64,000 nucleotides of DNA from Streptomyces xylophagus (GTDB lineage Bacteria > Actinomycetota > Actinomycetes > Streptomycetales > Streptomycetaceae), in assembly GCF_000716435.1 (NCBI RefSeq), contig NZ_JNWO01000031.1, forward strand, positions 1-64,000, in the 5' to 3' direction. A model generated the notes under the pieces. The model saw only the letters and a list, made by a program, of their open reading frames with translations, had not been told where the DNA came from and did not search any database. Positions within the stretch are counted from its first letter, which is position 1. Every line of letters begins with the position of its first letter. Both the position numbers and the translations under genes were made by a program. Positions 50,837-59,421 of the stretch are shown here, piece after piece.

Positions 50837-51771
50837 GAAACGGCCCCCTCGCCGTAGACGTCGCTGCCCACCAGCCGGGAGAGCGTGACGAGTTGCCTGG
50901 GGATGTACTTCATCCGGTCGTCCGTGCGCCACGCGGGGATCCACGGCACGCGGTGCACGCGGGCGACGGAGCGCAGGACCCGGATGCGGCGCAGCAGACT
51001 GAGCGGCAGCCGTCCCGGGGCGTCGGCGACGAGCACCACGGCCAGCAGTTCGAGTCCCTGCGGGGCCTTGCCGTCCTTGAGCGCGCCGAGCGCCTGGGAC
51101 ACGGACCGCAGTCCGCTCGCGCTGGTCCGGCCGACCAGGACGATCCGGTACGGCTCGCCCCGCCCAGGCTCCGGCCAGCGGGCGCCCACGTCCACGCCGC
51201 CGAGGGCCTCGGCCAGCGAGGTCGCGCCGGAGCCGCCGTGTGCCTTGACCCACCCGACGTCCTCGCGCGACCTGCCGCGCGCCGCCGTCCCGGGTCGCTT
51301 CGGCTGACCCCGGCCCTGCTCCGCCGGGCGGCCCGAAGTGGCCTTGCGCGCGGGGGCGTTGGACCGGGGGGCGGCCTGCCGCGGGGCGGGCGCCTTGGTC
51401 CGGGGGGCGGTCGTCTGCCGTGCGGCGGGTGCCGCGGGCCGGGGAGCGGCCGGCGCGACGGGCCGCGGCGCGGGCTGTACGACGGCCTGCGCCCGCGGTG
51501 CCGGCGCCTCCTGCCGCACAGGTGCGGACGGCAGCCCGCCGCCGAAGCCCTGGTGCGGGGAGTACGCCGTCTGCCCGACGGGGGCCTGGTATCCGGCCGG
51601 TGCGGGATGTCCGACGGAGGCGGCCGTGCCGTCGTCCGTCGCCGGGCGTGCCGACTGCGTGGACTTGGGTCCCCGTACCCATGACTGCGGGACCGGCTGT
51701 GGTGCCGAAGGAGTGCCCATGATGTTTTTCCCGCCCCCCTCCTGGCTCGTGCTTCCGCTGCTCTGGCTCAT
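50833..51771 (-). CDS. DUF6668-like P-loop protein, first gene of the secretion operon
   Basis: A 312-residue protein. The first ~165 residues are Pro/Ala/Gln-rich and disordered. The C-terminal domain starts VGWVKAHGGSGATSLAEALGG, a deviant Walker A like that of MinD/ParA relatives, and continues YRIVLVGRTSASGLRSVSQALG and LLAVVLVADAPGRLPLSLLRR. Proteins of this type lead SCO6880-type clusters and may position the apparatus. I chose the ATG at 51771 (GGAAA 7 nt upstream). GTG 51783 is an alternative. The strong ECF-like promoter P13 lies about 70 bp upstream. Confidence 0.65.
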   Translation of the reverse strand: MSQSSGSTSQEGGGKNIMGTPSAPQPVPQSWVRGPKSTQSARPATDDGTAASVGHPAPAGYQAPVGQTAYSPHQGFGGGLPSAPVRQEAPAPRAQAVVQPAPRPVAPAAPRPAAPAARQTTAPRTKAPAPRQAAPRSNAPARKATSGRPAEQGRGQPKRPGTAARGRSREDVGWVKAHGGSGATSLAEALGGVDVGARWPEPGRGEPYRIVLVGRTSASGLRSVSQALGALKDGKAPQGLELLAVVLVADAPGRLPLSLLRRIRVLRSVARVHRVPWIPAWRTDDRMKYIPRQLVTLSRLVGSDVYGEGAVS

Positions 51772-51788
51772 CCGGGTTTCCACTGTTT

Positions 51789-51816
51789 TGAACTTCTTCG
51801 CCCCGGGGCCCGTTTC
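51789..51816 (+). promoter_or_regulatory. ECF-like promoter P14 (transglycosylase)
   Basis: TGAACTT-N13-CCCGTTTC on the plus strand, 82 bp before the ATG at 51899. It faces P13, so the two transcripts overlap by a few bases at their 5' ends. Confidence 0.45.
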
Positions 51817-51840
51817 GATCTACCGGGTCTGTCGGACAGC

Positions 51841-51869
51841 ACAACGGGCCATGTGGCCACAGCGGTTCA
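51841..51869 (-). promoter_or_regulatory. ECF-like promoter P13 (secretion operon)
   Basis: TGAACCG-N14-CCCGTTGT on the minus strand, 69 bp before the first ATG of the eight-gene secretion operon. Confidence 0.65.
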
Positions 51870-51898
51870 AGACGAGTCGAAGAAGGCGGAGGACGCGG

Positions 51899-52735
51899 AT
51901 GGGTGCGGGAGAGAGCGAGGACGGCGCGGGCTCGAAGGCCGTCATGTACGGCGTGGCCGGCGCCGGCGTGGGCGGCTGCGTGATGATCCCGCTCGCCGTG
52001 GCGGGCGCCGTGCCGTTGATCATCATCTTCGGCGGGCTCGGGGTCCTGCTGGCCCCGCTCATCGCGCTGATCCTGCTCTTCGGAGGAGGCGGCGGCAGCG
52101 CCGACGACTACAGCAGCGACAACGACACCGCGAACCAGATGATGGTCATCCTCCAGGGCGACGGGAAGGGCGAGTTGGACACCGCCACCGTCCCCGCGGA
52201 CCTGGTGGACCCCATCGAGAAGGCCGGCGAGCAGTGCGACGCGATCGGCCCGATCGTCATCGCCTCCCAGCTGGAGAAGGCGTCCGGCTTCAACTCGACC
52301 CTGGTCGGCCCGCGCGGCGAGACGGGCATCTCACAGCTGACGCCGGACATCTTCGGCAAGTACGGCAAGGACGACGACGGCAACGGCAAGACGCAGGCGA
52401 CGGACAACAAGGACTCGATCATGGCCCTGGGCCGCTACATGTGCGATCTGGCGGGCCAGGGACAGACGTTGCTCGACAACGGCACGGTCGTGAAGACCAC
52501 CGACAAGGACGGCAACACCACCAACAGCGTCCTGGACCTCGCCCTGGCCGGCTACGCCATCGGGATGGACGCCGTGAAGGCGGCCAAGGGCGTCCCGCAG
52601 TCGAACGACGCCCTGAGCTACGTCCTCGCCATCCGCGCCCAGTTCGCCAAGTACCAGGGCATCGCCGCCCCGCCCTCGGGCGCCACCCCCGGCGTCACGC
52701 CCACCCCGACGCCGACGCCGACACACACGAACTGA
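51899..52735 (+). CDS. Membrane-anchored lytic transglycosylase (VirB1-like)
   Basis: A 278-residue protein. A hydrophobic hairpin (GVGGCVMIPLAVAGAVPLIIIFGGLGVLLAPLIALILLF) anchors it. The external domain is an SLT/lysozyme-like fold: IGPIVIASQLEKASGFNSTLVGPRGETGISQLTPDIF, with the catalytic Glu in SQLEKASGFN, and YMCDLAGQGQTLL. The tail is Thr/Pro-rich. It would open peptidoglycan to let the secretion apparatus through, as VirB1 does. GGAGG lies 5-9 nt before the ATG. It diverges from the secretion operon and carries its own ECF-like promoter. Confidence 0.85.
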   Translation: MGAGESEDGAGSKAVMYGVAGAGVGGCVMIPLAVAGAVPLIIIFGGLGVLLAPLIALILLFGGGGGSADDYSSDNDTANQMMVILQGDGKGELDTATVPADLVDPIEKAGEQCDAIGPIVIASQLEKASGFNSTLVGPRGETGISQLTPDIFGKYGKDDDGNGKTQATDNKDSIMALGRYMCDLAGQGQTLLDNGTVVKTTDKDGNTTNSVLDLALAGYAIGMDAVKAAKGVPQSNDALSYVLAIRAQFAKYQGIAAPPSGATPGVTPTPTPTPTHTN

Positions 52736-52779
52736 CACACCCCCGCCTCCACCAGACCTGCCGTACGAGGAGGACAGGC

Positions 52780-53673
52780 ATGAACCGCTTCAAGGTGTAC
52801 GTCTCCGACGAGGGCCTCGCCGAGATCAACGGCGACCCGCTCGTCCCCGCCCCCGGCCAGTCCGTGCACGAGGCCGTGCTCGACCAGTTGCACCGGTACG
52901 CCGAGGAGTCCGGTGCGGCCGTGGATGCCACGGTCGGCGACGGCCCCGGCACGGCCCACTTCGTCCTCCGGGTACTGCCGGACGGCTCCAGCCACGTCCT
53001 CGCGTACGAATCCGGGGAAGCACCGGAACCCGAACCGCGGTCGGCATCCCAGCCGGAACCCGAGCCGGCCTTCGAGCCGGCCCCCGACGTCGCTCCCCCG
53101 CCCCCCGTCACCCCGCCCCCCGCCGCCGCGTCCGCGACCTCCGCCATCGCCACCGCGGTCGCTCGCGCCCGCGCCACAGCCGCCACCCGTACCGCAGCGC
53201 AGGAACTCGTCCCCGCCGTCGGCCTGCCCCCCGGCGGACTCTCCGAACAGATCGGCCGTATCAACGCGTTGGGGATCGCCGGCCGGCTCGACGAGGCGTT
53301 CGCCAGGGCGACCGCGCTGCGCGAGAGCCTGACCGGTTCGGTGGGCGCCGAGCATCCGCACGCGGTGGAGGCGCGGGCCGTGGAGGCGTACCTCGCGTAC
53401 CTGCGCGGCGACCATCGCGAGGCCGTCGTACTGGCGCTGGCCGTGGCCCGGATCCGGTGCGGGGCCGGGGACGAGCGGGCGCCGACGGACGTGGCGCGGG
53501 CGGCGGCGGCCTGGCAGCAGCTCGACGACTCCCGGGTCGCCGTCGCCCATGGACGCGAACTGCTGCACATGTGGGGCATGTTGAACCGTCGGGGTCCGCT
53601 GCCGCCCGGCCACACCGAACTCGCCGAACAGGTCCACAGGTACGTGAAGGCGCTGGAGGGGGCGTACGCCTGA
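52780..53673 (+). CDS. Protein with shared N-terminal domain and C-terminal TPR-like domain
   Basis: A 297-residue soluble protein. Residues 1-80 (FKVYVSDEGLAEINGDPLVPAPGQ...VLRVLPDGSSHVLAYE) match the opening domain of the ChW protein at 27207-28754. A Pro/Ala/Glu linker follows. The C-terminal ~150 residues are helical repeats (INALGIAGRLDEAFARATALRES...VEAYLAYLRGDHREAVVLAL) like the tail of the EamA protein at 35107. It thus shares one domain with each of two other members of the regulon and may be an adaptor. GAGGAGG precedes the ATG. It probably forms an operon with the transglycosylase. Confidence 0.7.
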   Translation: MNRFKVYVSDEGLAEINGDPLVPAPGQSVHEAVLDQLHRYAEESGAAVDATVGDGPGTAHFVLRVLPDGSSHVLAYESGEAPEPEPRSASQPEPEPAFEPAPDVAPPPPVTPPPAAASATSAIATAVARARATAATRTAAQELVPAVGLPPGGLSEQIGRINALGIAGRLDEAFARATALRESLTGSVGAEHPHAVEARAVEAYLAYLRGDHREAVVLALAVARIRCGAGDERAPTDVARAAAAWQQLDDSRVAVAHGRELLHMWGMLNRRGPLPPGHTELAEQVHRYVKALEGAYA

Positions 53674-53851
53674 ACCCTCGTGCGCGACCGCGCGCACTCC
53701 GGCGCACCTGCGCTGACCGGCCCGTCAATCGCCTCGTACACCAGGCGTCAAACGGACGTGGACCGTCCCTCGGAACACTCCCTTCCCCAGGAGCCCCGCC
53801 CCGGCCGGCAATCGGCCGGGGCCGGTCAACCCTAGAAGCAGGAGCACTTCC

Positions 53852-54472
53852 ATGAACGTGACGGCCATCGGATCGGCGAGCGCGGTCTCGCCCGAGGAAC
53901 GGGCGCTGCGCGACCTCTATCTGGAACACGGCCCGGCCCTCTACTCGTACGTGCTGCGCATGCTGGACTGGGACACGCACCGCGCGGAGGACGTCCTCCA
54001 GGAGACGCTGCTGCGCTGCTGGAACAACGGAAACCTGACCGACGACGAGGGAATGGCCGTACGCCCCTGGATGTTCCGGGTCGCCCGCAACCTCGTCATC
54101 GACGCGCACCGGACCCGGCTGGCACGCCCGTTGGAGATCAGCGGCACCGACTGGCTGGGCGACATGTGCGCCGAGGTGGACGACATCGAACGGATGCTGT
54201 CGTCCATGGTGCTGCACGAGGCCCTGCAGATGCTCACGCCCGCGCACCGCGAGGTGCTCCGGGCGACGTTCTTCGCGGACCGCACCACCCAGCAGGCCGC
54301 TGAGGACCTGGGGATTCCGCGGGGCACCGTGAAGTCCCGCGTGTACTACGCCCTGCGCAGCCTCCGCCTCGCGCTGCGGGAACACGGAGTCGTGGTGGAG
54401 GACGTGGTGGAGAAGGTGCGCGAGGACATGCACGAGGACATGCGGGGAGAGGAGACGGACGTGGCCTGTTGA
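53852..54472 (+). CDS. ECF RNA polymerase sigma factor (SigK/SigL-like)
   Basis: A 206-residue ECF sigma factor. Region 2 reads LYLEHGPALYSYVLRMLDWDTHRAEDVLQETLLRCWNN, with the linker segment RPWMFRVARNLVIDAHR, and region 4 reads LTPAHREVLRATFFADRTTQQAAEDLGIPRGTVKSRVYYALRSLRLAL. AGGAG lies 8 nt before the ATG. No anti-sigma gene is adjacent. It is the only stand-alone sigma factor in the window and lies beside the secretion genes, so it is the best candidate reader of the GAACC-N16-CGTT promoters. Its own upstream region has no clear copy of the motif. Confidence 0.93.
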   Translation: MNVTAIGSASAVSPEERALRDLYLEHGPALYSYVLRMLDWDTHRAEDVLQETLLRCWNNGNLTDDEGMAVRPWMFRVARNLVIDAHRTRLARPLEISGTDWLGDMCAEVDDIERMLSSMVLHEALQMLTPAHREVLRATFFADRTTQQAAEDLGIPRGTVKSRVYYALRSLRLALREHGVVVEDVVEKVREDMHEDMRGEETDVAC

Positions 54473-54498
54473 TCGAACGGGCCGGATCCGTGCAGGCG

Positions 54499-57400
54499 TC
54501 AACCCCCTGTCGGCGCGTCCGGCTCCGGCTCGTCGGTGTCCAGTGCGCGCAGGGTCTCGCCGACGTCCTCGGCGTCCGGGTGGCCCATCTCCTCCAGCAG
54601 CGCGAGTGCCGACCGCAGCGCCTCGCGGGCCGCGTCCCGGTCGCCGGTGGCGCGGTGGGTGTCGGCGAGGTGACACAGGACGTCGGCTTCGAGATAGCGG
54701 TCACCGATCGCGGCGAACAGCTGCGCCGACCGCTCGAACTGCCCGACGGCCTCGGCGTACCGGCCGAGGTGGTGGTAGGCGTAACCGATGGTGTCCTGCG
54801 TCGAGGCCGCTCCGTAGGGGTCGCCCATCTCGTCGTAGAGGAGGAGGCTCTCGCGACAGCAGTCGAGGGCTTTCTCGTGGTCGCCGATCAGGATGTACGT
54901 CCAGGCGACCTGGTTGAGCACACCGGCTTCGCCGTTGCGGTCGCCCTCGGCCCGCAACAGCGCGCGGGCCTGTGCGTAGTGGTCGAGGGCTGCGGTGCGC
55001 CGGTCCGTCCGGTTGCCCAGGTAGGCGAGGCCGCGGTGGACCCGGGCCTGGCCGAACGGGTCGCCGACGTCGCGGAACAGCTCCAGCGCACGTTCGAGGC
55101 ACCCCAACGCGGGCTCCGCGTGGTTGAGTTGGGAGTGGGCCACGCCCAGACCGCACAGGGAGTACGCCTGGCCGAGGGGATCGCCGAGCTTCTGTGCCGC
55201 TCCCAGCGCCGCGCTGTTGATCTTCAGCAGGTCGTGCCAGAAACCGAGCCGGTTGAAGTAGACGTCCAGGGCCGCGGCGGTGCGCCAGACATGCTCGTCG
55301 TAACCGTGGGCGGCGGCGTGTTCGACGATCGCACGCAGGACGTACCGCTCCGTGCGCAGCCAGGCGGTCGCCTGCGCCCGGTCGTTGAACCGAAGGGGCT
55401 CGCTGCCCGTTGTGCTCGGCGGCAGGGCGATCGTTTCGCGGAACGGATCCAGGACCGAGGAGGCGTGGTGGGCGGTGCGCAGGAAGTGGTCGTGCATCCT
55501 CAGCAGCGCCGCGCCGCGGGTGCTCTCGCTGTCCTCGATCTCGGCGAGTTCGCCGGAGTAGGCGCGCAGCAGGTCGTGGAAGACGAACCGGCCCGGGGCG
55601 CGTTCGATGAGCAGGCTCGCCCCGGTGAGCTCGGTCAGCAGGGCGCGGACCCGACGTGGTGGCGCGCCGGTCAGCGCGGTGGCCGCGGCGGTGGTGATGT
55701 CGGGGCCGGGATGCAGGGCGAGACGGCGGAAGAGTCCGGCCGCCTCGGGCGACAGTGCCTGGTACGACCAGGAGAACACGGCACGGGCGTCGGTCCCGAC
55801 GTCGTCGCCGACGAACGCGTCGAGGCTGCCGTGGTGGTACCCGAGTTCCGCTACGACGTCGGCGAGCCGGAAGCCGGGATGGTGGGCGGCGCGGGCCGCC
55901 ACGATGGCCAGGGCGAGCGGCAGCCGGGCGCACAGATCGGCGATCGCGGCGACGGCCTCCGGTTCGGCGTCGACGCGGGCGGCGCCCAGCCGCCGGGACA
56001 GTAACTCGTACGATTCCCCGGCGCTCAACAGGCCCAGCGTGAGCGGATGTGCCCCGTGCCCGGCGACCAGGCCGCCGAGCCGACTCCGGCTGGTGACGAT
56101 GACGAGGCTGCCGGGTGTACCGGGCAGCAGCGGCCGCACCTGCTCGGCGTCCCGCGCGTTGTCCAGCACGATCAGGACACGCCGCTCGGCGAGCACACTG
56201 CGATACAGAGCGGCCTGCGCGTCGAGCCCCTCCGGGACGGCCTGCGGGGCCACACCGAGCGCCACGAGAAACATCTCGATCGCCGAGCCGGGAAGCATCC
56301 GGGAGCCGTGCGGATCGTAGCCGCGAAGGTTGACGTAGAGGCTCCCGTCGGGGAAGCGATGGGCGATCCGATGGGCCCAGTGCACGGCGAGAGCAGTCTT
56401 GCCGGTCCCCGCCATTCCGTCGACAACACCGACAACCGCGCTACCGGGCGGACCGTCGCCCTCGGGGAACAGCGCGGCGACGTAGTCGAGTTCGGCACGA
56501 CGACCGGTGAACAGGGGGAGATCGGCAGGGAGTTGAGCGGGCCTCACGGCCCTGGTCCGGCGGACCGGGGCGTGGGTGTCTGGTTCCGGAGGGGGATCGG
56601 CGCCGGGGCTGTGCGGGGCGTGGGTGTGCGGTTCGGGGAGTGGAACGGAGCCCGGACTGCGCGGGGCGTGGGCATCCGGCTCCGGAGAACGAACGGCACC
56701 GGGACCGTACGGGACGTGGGCGTCCGGTTCCGGAAAAGGAACGGAACCCGGACTGCGCGGGGCGTGGGCATCCGGCTCCGGAGAACGAACGGCCCCGGGA
56801 CCGTACGGGACGTGAGTGTCCGGTTCCGGAAAAGGAACGGAACCCGGACTGCGCGGGGCGTGGGCATCCGGCTCCGGAGAACGAACGGCCCCGGGACCGT
56901 ACGGGGCGTAGGCGTCCCATTCCGGACCAGACTCGGCGCCGGGACTGTGCGGGGTATGCGTCTCACCGGTCGGTTCGTGGGGTGTCGGCCGAGCGAGCGC
57001 GGGGTCCCCGGCCAGAAGGCGTGCGTGTACGGCACGTAAGGACGGGCCAGGCTCGATGCCCAGTTCGTCGACCAGCGTCCGGCGCGTCCTCGCGTAGGCC
57101 TCCAGCGCCTCGGCCTGCCGCCCGCACCGGTACAGGGCGGTCAGCAGCAGCTCGCTCACGGCCTCACGCAGCGGATGCGCGTCGCGCAGCGCCAGCAGTT
57201 CCGGCACCACCGCCTCGTGCCGGCCCAGCTCCAGCTCCATGGACAGCCCCAACTCCAAGGCGCCCAGCCGCCGTTCGGCCAGATCGGTCCGCGCGGCTTC
57301 GGCGTACGGACCGGGCACACCGGCCAGTGCCGCACCGTCCCCGGCGGCCAGCACGGTACGCAGTGACCGGACCGCGCCGGGCCTGTCACCGGCGGCCCGG

Positions 57401-57774
57401 CGGCGCTCCGCCCGCACCACCGCCTCCTCGAACTCGGCCAGGTCGCTGGAGACCCTGTCGGTCCGCAGGGCGTATCCGTCCCCGAGGGAGACCAGGAGCG
57501 CGGACGGCCGCCCCGGCGTCCGCTCGGGTTCGAACAGCTTGCGGAGGCGGGAGACATAGGTGCGCACCATCGCGACAGCGCCCCGAGGCGGCCGCGCGCC
57601 CCAGACCCCGTCCACGAGATCGGCCACACCGACCACCCGCCCCCGGCTCAGCAGCAGCATCGCGAGCACGGCACGCTGCTGAGGGGACCCGAGCGCCAAC
57701 TCGACGGAACCCCGCCAGGCCCGCAGCGGGCCGAGCAGGGAGAACCGGAGGGTCTCTGGTCCACTTTCCTCCAC
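54499..57774 (-). CDS. AfsR/SARP-type regulator with repeat linker
   Basis: A 1091-residue regulator built like the one at 28950: DNA-binding domain (FSLLGPLRAWRG...VSRLRKLFEPERTP), BTAD domain (residues about 100-250), NB-ARC ATPase with GMAGTGKTALAVHW and VLIVLDNARD, and C-terminal TPRs. The linker between BTAD and NB-ARC is expanded by 32-residue repeats (SVPFPEPDAHVPYGPGAVRS and similar). GTG start without clear ribosome-binding site. It converges on the ECF sigma gene with only 26 bp between stops. An exact ECF-like promoter motif lies inside it on the opposite strand. Confidence 0.92.
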   Translation of the reverse strand: MEESGPETLRFSLLGPLRAWRGSVELALGSPQQRAVLAMLLLSRGRVVGVADLVDGVWGARPPRGAVAMVRTYVSRLRKLFEPERTPGRPSALLVSLGDGYALRTDRVSSDLAEFEEAVVRAERRRAAGDRPGAVRSLRTVLAAGDGAALAGVPGPYAEAARTDLAERRLGALELGLSMELELGRHEAVVPELLALRDAHPLREAVSELLLTALYRCGRQAEALEAYARTRRTLVDELGIEPGPSLRAVHARLLAGDPALARPTPHEPTGETHTPHSPGAESGPEWDAYAPYGPGAVRSPEPDAHAPRSPGSVPFPEPDTHVPYGPGAVRSPEPDAHAPRSPGSVPFPEPDAHVPYGPGAVRSPEPDAHAPRSPGSVPLPEPHTHAPHSPGADPPPEPDTHAPVRRTRAVRPAQLPADLPLFTGRRAELDYVAALFPEGDGPPGSAVVGVVDGMAGTGKTALAVHWAHRIAHRFPDGSLYVNLRGYDPHGSRMLPGSAIEMFLVALGVAPQAVPEGLDAQAALYRSVLAERRVLIVLDNARDAEQVRPLLPGTPGSLVIVTSRSRLGGLVAGHGAHPLTLGLLSAGESYELLSRRLGAARVDAEPEAVAAIADLCARLPLALAIVAARAAHHPGFRLADVVAELGYHHGSLDAFVGDDVGTDARAVFSWSYQALSPEAAGLFRRLALHPGPDITTAAATALTGAPPRRVRALLTELTGASLLIERAPGRFVFHDLLRAYSGELAEIEDSESTRGAALLRMHDHFLRTAHHASSVLDPFRETIALPPSTTGSEPLRFNDRAQATAWLRTERYVLRAIVEHAAAHGYDEHVWRTAAALDVYFNRLGFWHDLLKINSAALGAAQKLGDPLGQAYSLCGLGVAHSQLNHAEPALGCLERALELFRDVGDPFGQARVHRGLAYLGNRTDRRTAALDHYAQARALLRAEGDRNGEAGVLNQVAWTYILIGDHEKALDCCRESLLLYDEMGDPYGAASTQDTIGYAYHHLGRYAEAVGQFERSAQLFAAIGDRYLEADVLCHLADTHRATGDRDAAREALRSALALLEEMGHPDAEDVGETLRALDTDEPEPDAPTGG
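55386..55413 (+). promoter_or_regulatory. ECF-like promoter P15 (inside SARP gene, antisense)
   Basis: TGAACCG-N13-CCCGTTGT, an exact copy of the consensus, on the plus strand within the coding sequence of the leftward SARP gene. No start for a rightward gene follows. Confidence 0.4.
56645..56918. repeat. 96-bp in-frame minisatellite
   Basis: Units with GGCATCCGGCTCC at 56671, 56767 and 56863 repeat every 96 bp with few differences. They encode the 32-residue Pro/Glu/Asp-rich repeats of the SARP linker. Copy number probably varies between strains. Confidence 0.85.
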
Positions 57775-58167
57775 GGCCCAGGACAGTAGCCGCCGAGCTG
57801 CCGAACGTCAGGGCGAAGTGGTGATTCCGGCCAGACGTCTACACGGAGGTCATACTCCGGAAACCCGCTCACGTGCCCCCACCGCGACAGCCGGTACCGG
57901 AATCGACGGCTCAGCGACGGGGCCGGCCCTGAACCCGGGCGACCCATCCGGCTTGAGCATCTGCCGGATCAGGACGCCGATGCCGTGGCTTCGACTACAC
58001 GTTGAACCGGAATCCGAAGTACGCAGCTGCCACCTGCGGAAACGGGGTTCTGGAGGGGGCCATCCCAGCACGATCTCAGCACGGGAGCTCTATCCCAACA
58101 CCATGCAGCTCGGGCGCCCCTTGGGCCCCTCCCGCTACGCGGCCTGTGTGCAAGCACCTGGTCTTAC
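57775..58167. other. Gap of ~390 bp beside the integrase
   Basis: No gene, tRNA or clear repeat was recognised. Its place between the SARP start and the integrase stop makes it a candidate for an attachment-site junction, but no direct repeat could be paired inside the window. Confidence 0.4.
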
Positions 58168-59421
58168 CTACTCCGGAGACTGGACCGCCGCGTCCAGGAG
58201 CGCGGGTCGCATGGCGTTCTGCAGAACCTCCCTGCAGCGATGCCAGGCACGAGGTACGAGATGTCCGTAGATGTCGATCGTGGTCTTGACCGACCGGTGA
58301 CCCAGCCAGCGCGAGACCTCGTGGATCGGCACGCCATGGGCCAAGGCGATCGAGGCGAAGAAGTGCCGCAGGCTGCGAGGCGTGTACTTCGCCTTGCCGT
58401 CCACGTCGATCAGGCCGGCCAACCGGCACGCCTTCTTGAAGTGGTACCCGTAGGTGGAGGCGGTGGGCATCGTGCCCTTGCCGCACTGACGCGGGGCGAA
58501 GAACACTTCAAGCCTCAGCCGCTTGCCCCTCTGACCTGTGAAGACCACGGGCACCGGTGCACACCACGATAGGTGGGCGTCAATTTCCTGATCGACGAAC
58601 GGGGCAGTCGGAACGTCTCGGTACTCGCCCTCCACCCGGTTCTTGCAGGGCACGAAAGCCGTGCGGCAGTCGGCACGGTGAGCCTTGGCGCTGACCTGCC
58701 AGCGGATTCTGACGAAGCCAGCCCGCCGGCATTCGCTGGAAAAAGCCAGGGCCTCACTGGGTCGCTGGCCAGTGCCCGACTGCAGGTAGACGGTGAGCCT
58801 GTACTGCGGTGCGATGTGCTGGGCGATCAGATCGACCTCGCCCGGCGTGGGGATCTCGTCCTCGTCCACCTCAAGCGGGCCCACTCTGGACATCCGGACG
58901 CCCCGTGCGGGATTGTCCAGGATGCGCTTGTCGATAACAGCCGCCTCCAGCATGGCGGCCACCATCACCATCCGGTCATTGAGCGTGGAGACCGCCAACC
59001 CCGCACCGGAGGCATGCACGTCCTTGGCGAACTCCTCGAAGTCGCGCCGCGCCAGCCCGGCCAGCATCCTCCGCCCCAGACTCGGCAGAAGATGGTTACG
59101 GATGAACCCTTCGTAGTTGCGGCGCGTCGACTCGCCGATAACCCGCCGCTCCAGCCACTCCCGAGCCCAGACCCGCAACGGCACAAGCCCACGCGCAGGA
59201 TCGAAACGGACGTCCGACTTCTTGTCGTTCTCGACCTTGTCGGCGAAAGCGTCCGCACCATCCGAGCCCACCCGACGGGGAAATGACCTCTCCCTCTGTC
59301 GCCCGCGCCTACCGCCCGGTTCCCGATACCGCACCGTCCACCCATGCCGACACCGCGGACGATCACAGGGGAAGTTCCGGTCCCGGACATCCCTCTTGCA
59401 CTTCTGGAAAACGCTCGCCAC
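58168..59421 (-). CDS. Tyrosine-type site-specific integrase
   Basis: A 417-residue recombinase. The N-terminal part has a Cys/His-rich start (CKRDVRDRNFPCDRPRCRH) and a SAM-like DNA-binding domain (WLERRVIGESTRRNYEGFIRNHLLPSLG). The catalytic domain shows Arg in SGTGQRPSEAL, His-x-x-Arg equivalents in TPRSLRHFFAS, and His plus Tyr in WLGHRSVKTTIDIYGHL. It would insert and excise an integrative element. GTG start, weak ribosome-binding site. The adjacent toxin-antitoxin pair, decayed IS and low-GC genes to its right are the likely cargo. Confidence 0.93.
   Translation of the reverse strand: MASVFQKCKRDVRDRNFPCDRPRCRHGWTVRYREPGGRRGRQRERSFPRRVGSDGADAFADKVENDKKSDVRFDPARGLVPLRVWAREWLERRVIGESTRRNYEGFIRNHLLPSLGRRMLAGLARRDFEEFAKDVHASGAGLAVSTLNDRMVMVAAMLEAAVIDKRILDNPARGVRMSRVGPLEVDEDEIPTPGEVDLIAQHIAPQYRLTVYLQSGTGQRPSEALAFSSECRRAGFVRIRWQVSAKAHRADCRTAFVPCKNRVEGEYRDVPTAPFVDQEIDAHLSWCAPVPVVFTGQRGKRLRLEVFFAPRQCGKGTMPTASTYGYHFKKACRLAGLIDVDGKAKYTPRSLRHFFASIALAHGVPIHEVSRWLGHRSVKTTIDIYGHLVPRAWHRCREVLQNAMRPALLDAAVQSPE

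Noticed and set aside
42893..53673. Complete conjugative element (AICE)
   Set aside because: No relaxase, TraB/FtsK translocase, replication initiator or origin of transfer was seen in the window, so only secretion-like function is claimed.
53674..53851. A copy of the ECF-like promoter before the sigma-factor gene
   Set aside because: GAACC occurs at the end of the previous gene with the right spacing, but the -10 position reads CGCA instead of CGTT.
57840..58165. A tRNA gene as integration site beside the integrase
   Set aside because: No cloverleaf could be formed on either strand.
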